From positions 1 through 6,759 of the forward strand of contig JAIRTJ010000056.1 of the NCBI GenBank assembly GCA_031254995.1: a stretch of 6,759 nucleotides of DNA, read 5' to 3'. Position numbers and translations under genes: made by a program. The DNA is from Eubacteriales Family XIII. Incertae Sedis bacterium. GTDB lineage: Bacteria; Bacillota; Clostridia; Peptostreptococcales; Anaerovoracaceae. Position 1 is the stretch's first letter. Each line of letters opens with the position of its first letter. Below, piece after piece: positions 5,148 to 6,759 of this stretch. The notes below the pieces were generated by a model, which did no database searches, was not told the origin of the DNA, and saw nothing but the letters and a program-made list of their open reading frames with translations.

Positions 5148-5907
5148 ATGGGCGTGTTCAAAGACAAGAAAACGGGGAACTGGTATGTGTATCTATACTA
5201 CAAAGATTGGCAGGGCGATCGTAAGCGCAAGATGAAGCGTGGGTTTACCACAAAACGTGACGCGCTTGAATGGGAGAGAGAGTTTCAAAGAGAGCATTCG
5301 GAAGACCTCGATATGACATTGCCGAAATGCAGTTTTGGACGCGCGACGAATACGCCGCCTTTGCGGAAGCAATCAAAGATGATAATCGCATCTATTATGC
5401 TTTCGAGGTTCTCTATTGGTGCGGGTTGCGCGTCGGTGAATTGCTTGCGCTGACTTATGAGATATTGATTTCGACAAACGAACCATCACGGTCAACAAAT
5501 CCTATCAGCGGCTCAAAGGAGAGGATTATATAACTGAACCGAAAACGGCAAAAAGTAACCGAATCATCGTCATGCCGGATTTTCTTGCCGATGAACTTCG
5601 CAAGTATAAGGAAAAGAAATACAAGCCAGAGCCGGGAGACAGGATGTTCCTGACGTCGAAGAGTTTCCTGAACAAACAACTTAAAATCGGCGCCGAAAAG
5701 GTGGGGATGAAAAAGATCAGAGTTCACGACCTCCGACACTCGCATGTATCTTTATTGATAGAACTCGGTTTCACGCCCGTGGCGATTGCCGACCGCGTAG
5801 GGTATGAGAGCATCGAGATCACGTTCCGCTACGCGCACCTGTTCCCGAACAAACAGAAGCGTTGTCCGAAATCATTCATTCCAGAAGGGCGGAATCGGTA
5901 TGCGTGA
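5148..5907 (+). pseudogene. tyrosine recombinase/integrase, Tn916-like, disrupted
   Basis: Site-specific recombinase expected to insert and excise the element at tRNA-Thr. Three reading frames carry successive parts. Bases 5148-5318 give the N-terminal arm-binding domain (NWYVYLYYKDWQGDRKRKMK to EDLDMT). Bases 5321-5460 give the start of the catalytic domain (AEMQFWTRDEYAAF to CGLRVGELLALTYE, Arg codon 5429-5431). Bases 5461-5907 give the remainder (DIDFDKRTITVNKSYQRL to HDLRHSH and FRYAHLFPNKQ; Tyr codon 5830-5832). At about 5318 the core-binding domain, roughly 100 residues in relatives, is missing and the frame changes. At 5460/5461 a single base is lost; reading GAG-GAT restores the frame. 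The usual His/Trp of the last active-site box is Tyr (VGYES, codon 5803-5805). A further 1-base loss near 5850 is possible. AGGAA at 5136-5140 fits the ATG at 5148. Intact relatives have about 380-400 residues, so this copy should be inactive. Confidence 0.88.
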
Positions 5908-6145
5908 ACGTCACAATGAGCGAAAGAATGACAGTTACAACAATCCTGACATCGTTTTGGAACGGTCGCGTTTCAATATCCACTATTACGAATCCATCGA
6001 GAAAATCAACGCGAGGGCCGATCAGGTGTCGCGAATTGGACAGGCAATGTCTGATGGTTCATATTTGCTTACAGAGCGGCAACACATGGCGCTGACAAAT
6101 ATGGCGATAGATATTAAGCAGTGGCATATAAAACTTATGTTTTAA
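5900..6145 (+). pseudogene. truncated Pre/Mob (MobV-like) relaxase N-terminus in an 81-residue ORF
   Basis: The 81-residue ORF begins MRERHNERKNDSYNNPDI followed by ERSRFNIHYYE. The pattern H-N-E-R-K-N, N-P-D-I, then R and N nearby resembles the first motif of plasmid-recombination/mobilisation (Pre/Mob, MobV) relaxases of Firmicutes, which nick at oriT and are normally several hundred residues long. After about residue 31 the likeness ends. The tail (ARADQVSRIGQAM, then TERQHMALTNMAIDIKQWH) is not part of the relaxase as I know it and may come from another gene joined by a deletion. The conserved relaxase histidine-rich motif is absent. The start ATG at 5900 overlaps the integrase frame and follows AAGGGCGG by about seven bases. 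It could instead be a small intact protein of unknown role. The relaxase reading is from memory of the family and is moderate. Confidence 0.55.
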
Positions 6146-6149
6146 GAAC

Positions 6150-6178
6150 TTGTGTTCGCTACATATTTGAGGTATAAT
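6150..6178 (+). promoter_or_regulatory. promoter of the methyltransferase gene
   Basis: TTGTGT (6150-6155), a 17-base spacer and a perfect TATAAT (6173-6178). The -35 box has only the TTG core. Transcription would begin near 6185, right at the ribosome site GAGGTG, giving a very short leader. It sits directly after the stop of the upstream ORF at 6145, so the methyltransferase can be expressed apart from the integrase operon. Confidence 0.5.
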
Positions 6179-6195
6179 ATTACAGAGGTGAAAGT

Positions 6196-6759
6196 ATGGC
6201 AATTAAGACAAAGATGAATACAGCGATTGATAATCTGATCAACAACCTTTTTGAGGATGATTGTTTGGATCGTATGAAAGATATTCCCGATGGAAGCATA
6301 GATATGATCCTTTGTGATTTGCCATACGGCATGACACAAAACAAATGGGACTGTTATATTCCATTAGATCAACTATGGGAAGAATACAATCGGATCATCA
6401 AACCAAACGGTGTGATTGCCTTGACGTCATATGGCGTATTCTCTGCGATGTTGATCATGAGCCAACCTAAGATATTCAAATATAAGTGGGTTTGGGAGAA
6501 ATCAAAGCCGACGAATTTCTTGAATGCGAAAAAACAACCACTTCGGAAACATGAAGACGTTTGCATCTTTTATAAAAAGCAACCAACTTATAATCCTCAA
6601 ATGACACAGGGAACGCCTTATGACAAAGGGGTTCGGAAAAATCAATTATGTGGTAATTATGGAGATTTTGAGCCTGTTCACGTGGCAAGCCAAGGGGAAC
6701 GTTATCCGACGGACATCTTATATGTGAAAACTGCCGAGTGCGAGGGAGAAGTAATCCAT
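6196..6759 (+). CDS. site-specific DNA methyltransferase, beta class (N6-adenine/N4-cytosine), 3' end outside window
   Basis: AdoMet-dependent DNA methyltransferase of the N6-adenine/N4-cytosine type. The 188 visible residues begin with FEDDCLDRMKDIPDGSIDMI (19-38) and the catalytic motif IV CDLPYGMTQNKWD (40-52; DLPY in place of DPPY, common in mobile-element relatives). These are followed by LWEEYNRIIKPNGVIALTSYG (60-80) and the family block KYKWVWEKSKPTNFLNAKKQPLRKHEDVCIFYKK (95-128). Motif IV comes first and the AdoMet-binding FxGxG motif should lie near the C-terminus, beyond base 6759, which defines the beta class. The frame is open to the end, so the gene is cut by the window. GAGGTG (6185-6190) sits five bases before the ATG at 6196. 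The region is AT-rich against the core genes. No restriction enzyme gene is visible, so it may be an orphan that protects the element, or half of a restriction-modification system. Confidence 0.92.
   Translation, partial: MAIKTKMNTAIDNLINNLFEDDCLDRMKDIPDGSIDMILCDLPYGMTQNKWDCYIPLDQLWEEYNRIIKPNGVIALTSYGVFSAMLIMSQPKIFKYKWVWEKSKPTNFLNAKKQPLRKHEDVCIFYKKQPTYNPQMTQGTPYDKGVRKNQLCGNYGDFEPVHVASQGERYPTDILYVKTAECEGEVIH

Larger units (their letters stand above)
4212..6759. mobile_element. decayed integrative mobilizable element, left part
   Basis: Order seen from the tRNA: leftward XRE repressor, AT-rich divergent control region, rightward excisionase-like gene, tyrosine-integrase pseudogene, truncated relaxase-like ORF, beta-class DNA methyltransferase. 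Repressor, excisionase, integrase and relaxase together are typical of small integrative mobilizable elements of gut Clostridia. Base composition drops relative to the core: the 60-base samples at 4801-4860 and 6181-6240 have 16 and 21 G+C, against 38 at 3481-3540. The integrase is disrupted, so self-excision is unlikely. The right border is beyond the window. The left border is placed at the end of the tRNA by inference. Confidence 0.72.

Noticed and set aside
5862..6095. Frame-3 open frame after the integrase as a separate gene
   Set aside because: Its start could belong to the integrase tail after a frameshift; the rest has no recognisable motif and overlaps the relaxase-like ORF in a better-supported frame.
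6142..6688. Three short minus-strand open frames opposite the methyltransferase
   Set aside because: They are antisense to a well-recognised methyltransferase and show no motifs.
4212..6759. A new multi-gene defence system in the element
   Set aside because: Only one methyltransferase is visible, without nuclease, helicase or toxin partners; the other genes are ordinary integration and regulation functions.
4212..6759. Second copy of the tRNA-Thr 3' end marking the right attachment site
   Set aside because: No repeat of GGGCAGCTCC was seen downstream, so the right border is taken to lie outside.

Overview
The window looks like a piece of a Bacillota (Firmicutes) chromosome, most likely from the class Clostridia. 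The sigma factor is of the SigH (Spo0H) type, Mini-RNase III is a Firmicutes enzyme, and mrnC-rlmB-sigH is a typical Firmicutes gene order. The thymidylate synthase and dihydrofolate reductase are Bacillus/Clostridium-type variants. The left two thirds are GC-rich; bases 3481-3540, for example, are 38/60 G+C. No species can be named from the sequence alone.

Bases 1-4079 are vegetative core. They hold the 3' end of an EamA/DMT permease gene, then a tightly packed same-strand cluster: mrnC (Mini-RNase III, 23S rRNA maturation), thyA (dTMP synthesis), folA (regenerates the tetrahydrofolate that ThyA oxidises), rlmB (23S rRNA 2'-O-methylation) and sigH (transition-phase/sporulation sigma factor). 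Three junctions are 4-base ATGA stop/start overlaps (mrnC-thyA, folA-rlmB, rlmB-sigH). The only real gap is 92 bases between thyA and folA, with a possible weak promoter. The thyA-folA pair sits where many clostridia carry thyX, and the yacP/rae1 gene usual between rlmB and sigH is absent.

Bases 4054-4247 hold a tRNA-Thr(GGT) gene. It has a good sigma-A-type promoter that starts inside the 3' end of sigH, and a terminator follows it.

Bases 4212-6759 look like the left end of a decayed integrative mobilizable element inserted at the 3' end of tRNA-Thr. A leftward XRE-type repressor gene is separated by an AT-rich control region (consensus-like promoter, repeated operator-like boxes) from a rightward excisionase-like gene (TTG start) and a tyrosine integrase gene. 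The integrase is a pseudogene: its core-binding domain is missing, it has at least one further 1-base frameshift, and one catalytic position (His/Trp in the family) is Tyr. Next comes a short ORF whose first ~30 residues resemble the start of a Pre/Mob (MobV-like) relaxase but which stops after 81 residues. Last is an AT-rich beta-class DNA adenine/cytosine-N4 methyltransferase gene with its own promoter, cut off by the window edge. The right end of the element is not in the window.

I found no CRISPR array, rRNA or complete insertion sequence. The most informative points are the folate/thymidylate exchange inside the mrnC-sigH cluster and the crippled element, which may have lost mobility but still carries a methyltransferase.
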